A stretch of DNA of 64,000 nucleotides from Cryptomeria japonica (lineage: Eukaryota; Streptophyta; Pinopsida; Cupressales; Cupressaceae): assembly GCF_030272615.1 (NCBI RefSeq), contig NC_081410.1:566637152-566701151 (forward strand), read 5' to 3'. Positions 13,081 through 24,576 of this stretch are shown piece after piece. A program made the position numbers and the translations under genes. A model generated the notes under the pieces. That model saw only the letters and a program-made list of their open reading frames with translations. It did not search any database and was not told where the DNA came from. How positions within the stretch are numbered: the first letter of the stretch is position 1; every line of letters starts with the position of its first letter.

Positions 13081-14070
13081 AGCACTGCTAGTCCTTGTGC
13101 CAGCAAAGTGAATGGAAGGCGATTAGTCTGTTGTAGCAAAGATGTGGAATTGGCATTGTAAATATTACAAGCAAATGGAAATATTTTGAATTCAGAGAGA
13201 ATGAGCGGAGGTTGACAATGATTAGTTTTCTTGCACAATAATTCCATTAATGTGAAGCACCTTTCCAAGGTAAGATGGAATCACTAATGTTTGTTTGATT
13301 CGCTGCATATGGAGGCCATAATATTCAGAAAGAAATCAACAAAAGGAAATACAAATTTTGGACATGAAAGACAAAACATGTAAATTTTGGAGAGCGATAA
13401 GTAGATTATATACTTGATGAAGCTAATTCCAATGAATGACATTACCATTGAAATTTGAAGGGATACAAGTTGGTGGGGCCTTCATGTACAGACTTGAAGA
13501 AGGGCTCTCTTTCAGTATTTTGCATTAAGTATCACAAGGCTAAATTTTGACGAGAAATGGTAGAAAACAGCCATGAGTTTTTGCAATCCGATTGTATAGT
13601 CATTTGAGGCCAAGAACTATTCCAGAGAGGTGAGATTGCCTCATTGAAGTTGCTAGTTACATTGTTAAAAGCTGCCATCTTTGGATACAAATTTCTTTAG
13701 CAAAACTCATTATTATGCATGCAAAAAAAGCATAGTAAGTTTATTGATTTTGTTATGTACTGGAGAGATATAAGTAGATTTTGTTGATTGAAGAAAGTTA
13801 ACATCATTGGTGTAAACATTATCAATTGATGTAGAGCTTATAATAGTATGATACCAAAATTTGAGATACAAAAATGAATGATGTGTGTAATTACTAAACT
13901 CTCGATTGCTTATCGTCACGTTCTCAAACTCAACATCATTAGAATTCGTATGCCACCCTAATTTGAATGGTTTGTGGTGGAAGAGACTAACATTCAATGT
14001 TGAAGTTTTACAGTGATTGTTATACTTCACGGGACATTTACTTGGATTCATTATATCCTGTTTTCTTATA
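13081..14070. other. Region without a recognised gene; 128-codon minus frame
   Basis: The largest frame is minus 14099-13713 (128 codons). It contains the motif FENVTISNREFSN but no domain I recognise. It lies directly downstream, in its own reading direction, of an inverted M-like block (14110-14210), so a promoter-plus-ORF arrangement is formally possible. Composition is rich in Asn, Ser and Thr, as expected from AT-rich noise. I treat it as probably non-coding. Confidence 0.25.
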
Positions 14071-15135
14071 TTGCAGATTCTTCTTGTTATTGATGTCACT
14101 TTAAAAGTACTTCGTACAAGATTCTCTGTACTTCACCTTTTCTATTCATGGCCAGATAGTTACCGAGTCAAACATTAATAGCCACTTTGTATAGTCTTGA
14201 CTAGACCTTAATTGTTTTTAGTCTAGAAGCCTAAGAATTCAATATCATTGTGATCAACATAATTTAATCAAAGAAAATGGTAGACTATCCATGCACTCAC
14301 CATCAAGCCGTTCAACAATACTTTTATCATCCATTTCAAAGTAGTTGGCTTTTCCATTTGATGTAGATCGATTCGAGGGAGCTTGGAACTGCTTCTAAAT
14401 TTCGAAGGCATTTTTGTCGATCACATGCAGTAAATGGTCTACACAGAAGAGCACGTAGAATTAGCAAGTGTGTATACGGAAGAGTACGTGGAAACTGATT
14501 GTCGACAAACAAACATAATTAATGTTTAGTCAAAACTATACAAAATGGCTATAAATTTTTGACTCGGGCAACTATTAGCAACGTGGAGAAAGGGCAATCT
14601 GCAATAAAAGAAAACAGAATATAATAAATGTAACAGTGCATGTTTGTCGTGGGCTTCCTTGCAGATTATTCTTATTATTGATGTCACTTTAAAAGTATTT
14701 TGTACAAGAGTCAAACATTTATAGCCGTTTTGTATAGTTTTGACTCAAATAAAGATGTCTCCTACAATTGTAATCAACCTAATTCAAATAAAGAAAATGG
14801 CAGACTATCCATGCAAATCCAATGCATCAAAAAGATTCGCTACCAAACATTTAAACATCCATTTTAATGTAGTTTACTTTCCCATTTGATGTAGATCGAT
14901 TTCAGGGAGCTTCTTAATTTCGAAGGCATCTCTATCGATCACATGTTGTAAGTTGTCACTTGTGTGCAAATGGAAGAGTACGTGGAAACGAATCATTTTG
15001 CATTGTTTTTCCTGACTAGGATGTCTTTTGAAAGTGAAGGGCGTTCACTTTCAAATAGAGAAAAGGTCAAATCTGGAACCATCTACCCTACCCCGTGGCT
15101 CTCCCTAAGCTATTCTCTATTTGATCCTACAAAAG
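14070..15135. repeat. Tandem pair of inverted M copies with a short direct M piece
   Basis: The blocks 14080-14490 and 14660-14995 are a degenerate tandem pair; each contains TTATTGATGTCACTTTAAAAG and later GATGTAGATCGATT. Read on the minus strand, both carry the M string for GTCAAAACTATACAAAACGG. The start of M, inverted, is visible at 15050-15135. A short M piece in direct orientation (14518-14600) lies between them. M sequence is therefore present in both orientations within 1 kb and can form cruciform-like pairings. Confidence 0.55.
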
Positions 15136-15159
15136 TCTTTTATTCACCTCCATGTTGAT

Positions 15160-18100
15160 ATTCAAGATCACTTCATTATTCCATTTGCCAATAACCTGTT
15201 TGTTGGTAAGTTAATTCCACCTCATAGCACGTTTGTTAATGCACTTAATATAATTTAAATTCAATTAATTTTAGTTCCATTATTTGTTAATCTATTTAAT
15301 ATGATTTGAATTCAATTCAGCAGGTAACACCCATCATTTTGGTTGGGAAGGAATAATTTGCCTCTAATGAATTGGTAGATCTTTCACAAATTTAGTTCAA
15401 AGTTTCAATATAACAAATTTTAAATTATTAAGGAGTATGTTTTCAAAGATCTCTTAATCTGAGCTCAAATTCTTGATTAGATTGTATTTTATAGAATATT
15501 TCTCTATGCTTCAAACGAATCAGCGTTGAGTTGGTATCTTCGCTTACCTATTACATTTGTAATGTAAATTGATTTTTTTGAACTAGCGGCTAATTTATTG
15601 TTTTTCCTATCTTGTTGGGATTTTTAGTAATCAAATACACTCTTGGGGTAAAAATTTTATTGTATATATTATTTTGGGAATTGCTAAGATTAGGGGTATT
15701 GTAGAGGTGTTGTCACACAAAAAATTAAGTCCATAATTTAGATAGTGATTACACTTAGTCAAGTAATTTGGTGAGTCCAAAAGAATGGAGATGTGAATAA
15801 TGTAAATACTTCCTACCTATAAATATGATATATTATTTATATTTTGTTGCACACTATGAGTATGTTACTCTAAACAATTATGTTTTGTTGAAGATTATAT
15901 ATTAAAACATTCTTTAATGAGGTAAGGTGTGGCATTAGTTTGGTATTAGAGCATATGAAGATATTAGGGATGGAGATATTGTGAGAAGAATTTTATTGCT
16001 CTTTAGATATGTCTGATGATATTGTGAGAACAATTCATTGATCCATGAAATATACTATCAAATTAGAATTATCATACATATTGCATACTTAGTTATTCAA
16101 AACAATTTTATATTATTTCATATGAATCGAATGGATGATTATTACAATAATTATAATATTTTAAAATTTGATTACATTTTCAAATCATCAATACAACCAT
16201 GTTAGCGAATGTGACAAGAGAAAACAATTAGAATAAAGAATAGTTTGGAGGCATTCTCTTCATAATACCTATAGTGTGTTCTTCTAGAACAAGACATGGC
16301 ATGGTTGAAATCCTAAATAAAATATACAGTTTGTGTAGCCTCTAGATTCTACTAGCACAACCAACCTATCTTTTAAAATGATCCAAAAAAGACTTTAACA
16401 TCTTTCTAGGTGTGAAACACTAACCTATTGCATTATAGCAATACCAAATTCGCAATCATAGATGAATGATACCCAAAATGAGAACCTTAAATCAAAGGAC
16501 GAGCTAGGCATTGATCTCAAGTTGCTTGGAAACCTCCGGGATTCATGGTGGTTATTAGAAATAAAAATTTGGTGCTTAACTTTCAAACGTAAACCAGTTT
16601 TTAAAATTTCATCTTTTCATTCCTAGTGTTAGTAAGGTACCAAGGCCTAGGACAAAACTATTTAGTAAGAAGAAAAAGTGGGAGAAGGTGAGAATCTAGA
16701 ACAACTGAGGTGCCCCCAAGTCCCAAGGGGAACCTGGGAGTGAGCACCTGGAAGAAAACTTGCACTAGTAGATATCAAGAATGGAAGAAAACTTGGAACT
16801 AAAACCTTGATGTTACAAGTTTTTATGTTAACTAACTTTTAGGGAAAAATCATGGGTCAAGAGATAGGAGAAATTGAGGACTTGGAACTAAAACCTTGTG
16901 GTTTTAACTTTAAATTTCCACCCAAATTTTTGCTTCTACAAAGAACATAAGAGCAATGCGACAAGAGGACCTAGAATCTTTAGTTCCATGTTCCTTTTGA
17001 GGTTTGGATCCTACAAGACACCAATAAGAGATAAGCATCCATAGTGCTTGAAAAAATAGTCAGCACCTCCAAAACAACCATGAAGGTAGGCTAATAGAAA
17101 CAACATTGAGCCACATAGGAGACAAATATAGAAATTACCAAAAACTTGTCAACTACTCACAAGGTCATGAGAACCTTATCAATAGCCAACAAGGGTTTCC
17201 AAACAACACCAAACCATCAATTCTAATTCATAGCCTTTAACATTGTTTTTGATATAGATAAATGGGTTTTACATGGACCCAAAACCAAAAGTTTTACAAA
17301 AGTCGGCCATCAGCCAAATAGACATAAACCAGCAGCAAAACAGGGAAGCACCCCAGAACAGAAATGAAAGTAAAAGAGACATAGACACCAGACCATGAAT
17401 TCTAATTCATAGCCTTTAACATTGTTCTTTCATCTAACTTTCTCTATTAAACATGGTTTTTCTCTTCACCTTCACTTTATTTTAAATAAGTTCTAAAAAT
17501 TATGTTGAGGTTCACTAAGGTAGCCTTTTTGGGAGACAACAAAGATTCCTAAACCCTATCCATTCATAGAAAATCCCTTCAAAATATTATCATATTTTAG
17601 TTTCAAAAGATTTTGCAAACCTATTCAATATTGGAAAAGGTTGTAAGAACCTTGTCAGAAGCAAATAGATGGTATGAAACCTCCTTTAAATTCCAACAAG
17701 CGTCAAATGGAACGACATCTAAATATTTATAAAAAATTTGTTAGCCTTCGATAAGGTTGTGAAAATCATGTTGGGAGCTAACAAAGGTTATAGATGCTTT
17801 CTACCTTTTTGGAGCATGATGAGTTGACATGTTTAACAATTGAAACAATAAATTTAGAAAACCCATGTTGGTTGCTAATACAGTTGTGATAACCTTGTTG
17901 GCTCCTAATGAAAGTTTCAAATCCTTGGCGAAATGTCAACAATAAAAGAACTTACATGAACCTTCAGGAGGTTAAAGGAATCACATTGGGGGCTAAATTT
18001 AAGCTTGTAACAACCATGTTGGGAACTAACATGGTTTCTAAAACCATTCAAGAAAGCTAACATAACATTTTACTTCTTTGGTTTTTCTAATTGAAAAAAA

Positions 18101-18300
18101 TTGGTTGATGTGAAAATCCAAGACGACAAGAGAAAAGTACACATACGAACACAAAGGCATAACATTATCTCATATTGATTTTAAGTTTGGGTGTAAAAAA
18201 GACTGAAACAAGAACGAACAAAAGCAAAAATAATACAATAAATTTAAGTCTCCACACAAAGAAGATGCATTAATCAAGGGTTAACAACCTGGAGTTGATA
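15160..18300. other. Gene-free upstream spacer of PME copy 1
   Basis: No frame longer than about 60 codons with any recognisable motif. It is AT-rich with scattered stops. The only structure seen is a degenerate repeat in the last kilobase (annotated separately). Confidence 0.4.
17150..18050. repeat. Degenerate ~120-bp repeat
   Basis: A phrase of the type AAGGTTGTGA-AACCTTGTTGG followed by AGCTAACAAAGGTTT recurs at about 17160, 17637, 17753, 17885 and 18003. The last four copies are 116, 132 and 118 bp apart. The copies are strongly diverged. Its nature (old satellite or eroded coding repeat) is not clear. Confidence 0.4.
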
Positions 18301-18814
18301 TAACTTGCAAGTTAAACTTAATTTTTGTTTCTAACACAGTCAAAAGAATTTACTGTTCAACTGAATGCATAGAGATCAAAAAGTAAACAGAATCTAGAAG
18401 ATTGAACTGTGAGAGGAATTTCATTTATACTATTCAATACATTTTACTTTACTAATTTTGGCTAACGAGAACAACTTTTATACATGTCGTTTCTTTATCA
18501 ATCAGAGAAATAGAACATTGTGATCGATAAGCCCTTAAGGCTGCAAATTATTGTGCAAAGAATGAAAAGTTTTAAAGTGGCTGCTAAACATGTTTAATCT
18601 AAATGACCACAATGTAATTATATTCCAACGTTGAATGCTACACTAGATTCTACGAATACAAGGTTCTCGTAGCTGCTGAATTTGACAATAATAGAGAAAA
18701 AGGAAATCTACGACAAGCAATTTGGCAACGTAAGCGAATGAAAATTTCAAAATTGTCAACAAAGACCTATCGCTCAGTTCTCAATGGATCACTACCATGT
18801 CACGGAATCGCATC

Positions 18815-18822
18815 CTATAAAT
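18815..18822 (+). promoter_or_regulatory. Probable TATA box of PME copy 1
   Basis: CTATAAAT lies 133 bp before the chosen ATG, with CATCC directly upstream. The same box (CTATAAAG) is conserved at the matching place in the inverted copy (51911-51920, minus strand). That supports a function, although the whole flank is conserved between the copies. Confidence 0.5.
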
Positions 18823-18954
18823 TGCAACGCTTGGCACATTGGAGATTCAAACCATCCATTAAATTTCTTCCAAGAAGCTTTAAGCTTACTTTTTGTCCTT
18901 GCACTCCAAATTCTGTCCTCGCCTGTGAAACAACAGAAGCATTGGCTTAACAAC

Positions 18955-20777
18955 ATGAAGAGTGGTTATGCCAAAGTTGATGAAGAGAAAGCAGAAAACT
19001 CGAAAAGCAGAAGCGTGGTAGTTGCTCTGACGTCAATTCTCGTTGTGGCCGCACTCGTGTTTGTGGCTGTCAATGCTTCTGTGACCTCAAACGACAATGC
19101 TCATCATCATCGTCATGCTTGGAGAACGGTCTCCAAAGTGGCGAACACAGCGTGTAGCAACGCCCGTTATCCTGAGCGATGTATCTCGTCCATGGCTTCA
19201 TATCCTTCTTCTCAGACTGCCAAGCTTCCTGATCTCGCAAAGTTCGCCTTCCAAGTGAGCTTGCAAAGAGCTCAAAAAGCCCACGACTTCGCCCTCACAC
19301 TTCAAAACAAGGTGATGAATGAAAGAGAGCGAGCGGCGTGGCAAGATTGTTTGGAGCTCTTCGAAGATACCATCGATCGTCTCAACGTCTGCTCGAACAA
19401 CGGTTCCTTACACACAGACTCCCCTATTTGGCTGAGTGCAGCTCTGACAAACCAGGAAACCTGCTTGAACGGATTTCGTGATCTCAATATGAGTGCCACC
19501 AATCCCATCAGGGCTCTCATGTCCTCCAGAGCTGTCAATTTGTCAGAACTAGTCAGCAACTCGCTCTCCATGTTCAAGCTCTCCACTTTGCCTCCCAAGA
19601 CCATTAATAACCGCCGCCTGCTATCTGTAATTAACGGAGATTTCCATTCCCACCATGGCCGTGAGAGTAAAGACGGATTTCCCGAATGGCTATCAGTGGG
19701 AGATCGCAAGCTATTGCAGGCGTCAAGCCCGGCCAGCCAAGCGAACGTGGTGGTAGCCCAGGACGGTTCTGGCAATTACCGAACAATCACCCAAGCAATC
19801 AACGCTGCACCCCAGAAGAGCAGCAAAAGATACATCATTTATATTAAGGCCGGAACATACAAGGAGAACATCGACATATCCAACAAGATAACCAATTTGA
19901 TGTTGGTGGGAGACGGCAAGGACAAAACCGTGGTGACTGCAAGCAAGAGCGTCCAAGACGGCGTCACTACCTTCAAAACTGCAACTGTCGGTAAGACTTC
20001 AAAACCAGGAGATAGTAGTTTAGAATTTGCCCAAGTGAATTTTGTGATTGATTTTGTATTTGTGTGTTTGTGCGTGCTTTTGCAGCTGTTTCTGGCAACG
20101 GATTCGTGGCAAGAGATATGACGTTCGAGAACACGGCAGGGGCGGAGAAGCACCAGGCGGTGGCACTTCGAGTAGGGTCTGACCGTTCGGCGGTGTACCG
20201 GTGCAGCATCAAAGGCTACCAAGACACTTTGTATGTCTACTCCCTCCGCCAATTCTACCGCGAAGTTGATATCTACGGCACCGTGGATTTCATCTTCGGC
20301 AACGCAGCGGTCGTCATCCAGAACAGCAATATCATGGCCCGACGTCCCATGAGCAACCAGATGAACACAATTACTGCCCAGGCAAGAACAGATCCTAATG
20401 AAAACACCGGAATTTCCGTCCAGAATTGCATATTGTCAGCGTCTTCTGATCTCGAAGCTGTGAAAGGGTCCATCAAGACATACCTGGGGAGGCCGTGGAG
20501 GGAATACTCTCGCACTGTGTTTATGCAATCCACTCTGGGTGATCACATAGACCCTGCTGGTTGGTTGGAATGGGACGGCAATTTCGCTCTGAGCACGTTA
20601 TACTACGGGGAATACAGCAACACCGGAGGTGGCGCAGGAACGTCAAAACGTGTGAATTGGCCTGGGTTTCATGTGTTGACCAGTGCCACTGAAGCCGCCA
20701 AGTTCACAGTTGCTCAATTAATCTCTGGGATCTCATGGATTCCTGCTACAGGAGTCGCTTATACTTCAGGCTTGTAA
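18955..20777 (+). CDS. Pectin methylesterase with PMEI pro-region (type I PME), intact
   Basis: Two exons, 18955-19990 and 20086-20777, joined by a 95-bp GT-AG intron (GTAAG ... TGCAG), give 575 residues. The splice restores the AVSGNGF motif. Layout: short charged N-tail, membrane anchor/signal at about residues 21-41, PMEI-type pro-domain at about 60-215 with Cys67, 76, 132, 146 and 170, processing motifs RRLL (220-223) and RKLL (251-254), then the pectinesterase domain from about 264. Expected active-site residues are present: Gln369, Gln391, Asp392 (GYQDT), Asp413 (DFIFG) and Arg481 (LGRPW). The family hydrolyses methyl esters of cell-wall homogalacturonan; the pro-region restrains the enzyme until subtilase cleavage in the Golgi. 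An in-frame upstream start at 18784 exists, but ATG 18955 begins the conserved MKSGYAKVDEEKA shared with copy 2 and follows the TATA box suitably. No defect seen. Confidence 0.93.
19991..20085 (+). other. PME copy 1 intron (95 bp)
   Basis: It starts GTAAGACTTC and ends GCTTTTGCAG. The length is not a multiple of three, so retention shifts the frame. The copy 2 intron (45541-45635) has exactly the same length and the same splice sites. Confidence 0.9.
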
Positions 20778-20907
20778 CTCATATTTAATATATACCTGTT
20801 TACTTCTTTTTTTTATTGCTATTCAATTTGTTGTATAAACATCGCGAATAATTGGCTTACGCCTTCGCAGCAATCTGCCACTCATTTATTCTCAGTCAAA
20901 CAGTGTT

Positions 20908-20913
20908 AATAAA
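20908..20913 (+). terminator. Possible polyadenylation signal of PME copy 1
   Basis: AATAAA, 131 bp after the stop codon, in a T-rich 3' flank. It is the canonical hexamer; plant signals are loose, so the true cleavage site is not fixed by this. Confidence 0.4.
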
Positions 20914-21194
20914 CACCGTTGAAATTGTCATGTACGTTTGCTTCCTCTCCTTGCGGCAATCTATGGAATAATATGGAAGCGCCAATATTTAATTAAAGAG
21001 TATGGGGATAATTAAAATGTGGATAAATGCGTGACGTATCAAATAATTTTCTGTGTTGAGTGCAAGGTGCTGGTAGAAGATATTCTTAAAGGTTTGGACA
21101 AATCTTTATTATTTAAAATTTGATAACTATCAAATCTTTATTATTATTTGATTTATTGTTTAAATCTAATGAATAATTTGTTTGGGTTATTTAT

Positions 21195-22195
21195 TGTCGA
21201 CCAACATTTTGAAGAAATAATGTTATAATTGTCATATATTTTTGTTTGCTTTTCTTGTGACAATCTATGGAATAAAGGTAGTGGCAATAAGCCAAGTCTT
21301 GTGGCTTCAATATTTAATTAAAGATGTTGGAGTATTTTATTTACTTTCAAATTAAAATATAGATCTATAATTCATCATATAATTAACCATGTGAAATTGA
21401 GTAATAAGATCAATATAATAGATAGGCAATGCAAGATTGATAATAGAAGTGAAATGCATGCAACACATGGACTAAGAGACTAAGTATAAACCATTCAACT
21501 AGCAATCTCCTTCAAAGAATTGTTCTTCTACTCTACAGCACAAAAAAAACTTATAGTGTATGTAGCTCAATGCTAAATGCCAGTTCCCTCAAGAGAAAAA
21601 ATTACTCAACTTTATGATTCACAATATTCTATGTCATTATTCATATAGGGAATTGTATTGTATTTTTTAGGTTGGTTTTAGCTAGACCATTAAGGTCTCA
21701 CAATAAATCTATTGTTGACTATAATGAAGAAAAAATAATAAAAGAACCCTCTATTTTATAAAAATGTTTTTGACTTATCATTTCAGGTTAAAAGTACAAA
21801 CTTGTGTCACACTTTTATAAAGGAAATGGTCAATGCTAATTCAAATTTTTAAATTAAATCAATAGAAAGTGAAACTCCTACATCTGACCACCTTAACTTG
21901 GTCAAAACCTTAGGAAATTTAATTTTTTTTAATTTTTCCCTACAATAGATGAAGCATAGGATGTGACGCATGTTTCAGATTCAAAAAATGTTATACCGTT
22001 TGAAAGTTATGAGTGTTTTTCAATCAGTCTATCAATTGGGAATTTTGTCAGAATTCAATTAGAAAATAAATAATAATTATTTATTAAAGCCGAAATAAGA
22101 CAAGCCTTATATTGTTGGAAAGATGAGAACCTCCTTAAAAAAACCTTTTTGTTTTATCATTTTTTGCTATAAGCAAAGTCGACAACCACCAGTGT
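21195..22195. other. Gene-free spacer
   Basis: AT-rich DNA with no frame of interest. The PME duplication ends near 21190 and the GATATC-rich element end begins near 22200. Confidence 0.4.
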
Positions 22196-22199
22196 AAAG

Positions 22200-22470
22200 T
22201 CTGGAAAATCAAGGAATATTGAAAAACACATTTTTCAGTTGACTTTCTAGGCTGGTCACTTCTAAGCCAAATCCCAAAGCAAACCCGACCCAAAATTTCA
22301 AATTTGAAATTTGTACAACAAAAAACAGATATCTGATAGAATCGGATATCCAATTATATCAGATATCCGATTTTAACATGTAAATTCAATAACTAAATTT
22401 GCACATAATTAATCTATTGTTTATTAATATATGATATATTAATATACAATATATTAATTTATAAATAAAT
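22200..22470. repeat. Putative left end of a large composite element (GATATC-rich)
   Basis: Contains GTTGACTTT..GGCTGGTCAC and a cluster of near-palindromic strings such as CGGATATCCAATTATATC and AGATATCCGATT, followed by an AT-rich block with TATTAATATA repeats. A second copy, in the same orientation, lies at 26005-26260. The reverse complement of 39370-39570 shows the same order: GATATC cluster, then a GTTGACTTT...CTTGGTC block. I read these as terminal or subterminal inverted repeats of one element; this is an inference from motif order. Confidence 0.4.
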
Positions 22471-22477
22471 TAGTATA

Positions 22478-22515
22478 TGATATTAGGGAGAGGGAGAGGG
22501 GGGAGAGGGAGAGGG

Positions 22516-22579
<64 letters not shown>

Positions 22580-22885
22580 GAGAGAGAGAGGGGAGAGAGG
22601 GGGGGGAAGGGAGGGAGAGGGCAGGAGGTGAGGGGAGAGAGAGAGAGAGAGAGGGGGGGGAAGGGAGAGATAGATAGAGAGATATAGAGAGATTAGGGGA
22701 GAGGGAGAGAGATATCAGGGGAGAGAGAGAGGGGGGGAATATATATATACAGAGAGAGGGAGAGATTAGGGGAGAGAGAGAGAGAGAGAGATAAGGGGAG
22801 AGGGGGGAGGGGGGAGAGAGAGAGGGAGGGGAAGGGACATAGAGAGAGAGAGAGAGAGAGAGGGAAGGGGAAGGGGTCCTATTGT
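22478..22885 (+). repeat. (GA)n-rich purine tract 1
   Basis: About 400 bp of GA/GGA/GGGA repeats, with a perfect (GA) run of roughly 55-60 bp at about 22518-22576. The open frame across it is a product of the simple repeat, not a gene. Confidence 0.9.
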
Positions 22886-22889
22886 ATCC

Positions 22890-24576
22890 TATGACCCCTT
22901 AGGTGTCAAATTTTTTTAAGCAATATTGACACTGTTTTTTATATTGTAATAATGGTTCATCTTGCCACCTTATGACACACTATGACCCCTTATGACACCA
23001 TATGGTGTTGTTAGGGGTCATATGGTGTACTAAGGGGTCATGGGATATCATATGACCCCTAAGGACAACATATGACACCATATTGGGTCATTATGGGTCC
23101 TATGGTGTCATAAGGGGTCATATTGTGTCCTATGACCCCTTAGGACACCAGACACCATATGACCCCTAACGACACCAAATTGTATTGTTATGGGTCATAT
23201 TGTGTTCTAAGGGGTCATATGACACTATATGACCCCTTTAAGACACCATATGACCCCTTGGGACACAATATGATCCTTTACAACTCCATATGGGTCGTTA
23301 GGGATCATATGGTATCCTAAGGGGACATGGGATACCATATGACCCCTAAGGACAACATATGACACCATATTTGGTCGTTATGGGTCTTATGGTGTCGTAA
23401 GGGATCATATTGTGTCCTACGACCCCTTAGGACACCATATGACCCTTTACAATACTAAATTGTATTGTTATGGGTCATATTGTGTCATATGACCCCTTTA
23501 AGACACCATATGACCCCTTAAAGACACAATATAACACTTTATGACTCTATACGATGTTGTTATGGGTTATATGGCCCCTTAGGATCCCCTATGACACCAT
23601 ATGGTATCGTTAGGGGTCATATGGTGTCATTAGGGGTCATATGGTGTCCTAAGGGCTCATGGGATATCATATGATCCTTAAGGATAATATATGACCCCTT
23701 ATGTCACCATACTGGGTTCTTATGGGTCCTATAGTGTTCTAAGGGGTCATATTGTGTCCTATGACCTCTTAAGACACCATATGACCCCTTACGACATCAA
23801 ATTGTGTCGTTATGGGTCATATTGTGTCCTAAGGGGTCATATGACCCCTTTAAGACACCATATGACCCTTCAGGACACAATATGACCATTAACGACTCTA
23901 TATAATGTTATTATGGATCATATGACCCCTTATGACACCATATGACACCATATGCTATTTTTAGGGGTCATAGGGTGTCCTAAGGGGACATGGGATACCT
24001 TATGACCCCTAAGGACAACATATGACCCCTTATGACACCATACTGGGTCGTTATGGGTCGTATGGTGTCTGAATGGGTCATATTGTGTCCTATGATGTCT
24101 TAGGACACCATATTACCCCTTACAACACCAATTTTTGTCGTTATGGGTCATATTATGTCCTAAGGGCTCATATTGTGTCATATGACCCCTTTAAGAGACC
24201 ATATGACCCCTTAGGACACAATATGACCCTTTCCGACTGTATATGTTGTCGCTATGGGCCATATGACCCCTAATGACACCATATGGTGTAGTTAGGAGTC
24301 ATATGGTGTCCTAAGACATGTTTGGATACCATATGACCCCTAAGGAAAACATATGACCCCTTATGACACCATATTGGGTTGTTATGGGTCTTATGGTGTC
24401 CTAAGGGGTCATATTGTGTTCTATGACACCTTAGGACACTATATGACCCTTATGATACTAGATTGTGTCATTATGGGTCATATTATGTCATATGAACCCT
24501 TTAAGACACCATATGACCCCTTAGGACACAATATGATCCTTTACGATTCTAAACGGTGTTGTTATGGGTCATATGG
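22890..24576. repeat. Palindromic minisatellite array A
   Basis: Built from short blocks such as GGGGTCATATGGTGTCCTAA and their reverse complements (GACACCATATGACCCC). Each local unit is therefore nearly its own inverse. Higher-order units are marked by variants of ACGACACCAAATTGTGTCG at about 23170, 23450, 23803, 24133 and 24455, giving spacings of 280, 353, 330 and 322 bp. Because blocks of both polarities alternate, both strands carry long open frames with similar peptides; these are not genes. An LTR interrupts the array at 24577, and a remnant of about 110 bp continues at 25887-26000. Confidence 0.88.

Larger units (their letters stand above)
18310..21190 (+). repeat. PME segmental duplication, arm 1
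   Basis: This block, comprising the PME gene plus about 640 bp upstream and 410 bp downstream, is repeated in inverted orientation at about 44420-52590. Flank similarity is readable from TTTGTTTCTAAC(A/G)CAGTC upstream to GGTTTGGACAAATCTTTATT downstream. Both upstream and downstream non-coding DNA match. The duplication was therefore genomic, not retroposed, which fits the retained intron in both copies. Confidence 0.85.

Noticed and set aside
13713-14099. 128-codon minus frame as a gene
   Set aside because: There is no recognisable domain, its composition is that of AT-rich random sequence, and it is adjacent to repeats; kept only as a low-confidence note.
18784-18954. Upstream in-frame start of PME copy 1 (57 extra codons)
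   Set aside because: It would start before the TATA box, is not preserved as an ORF in copy 2, and would place a non-family extension before the conserved MKSGYAKVDEEKA start.
19302-20533. Long minus-strand frames opposite PME copy 1 (157, 137 and 86 codons), and mirror frames at 45414-46354
   Set aside because: They are antisense shadows of the PME coding sequence and appear at the same places in both copies because the sense codons are conserved.
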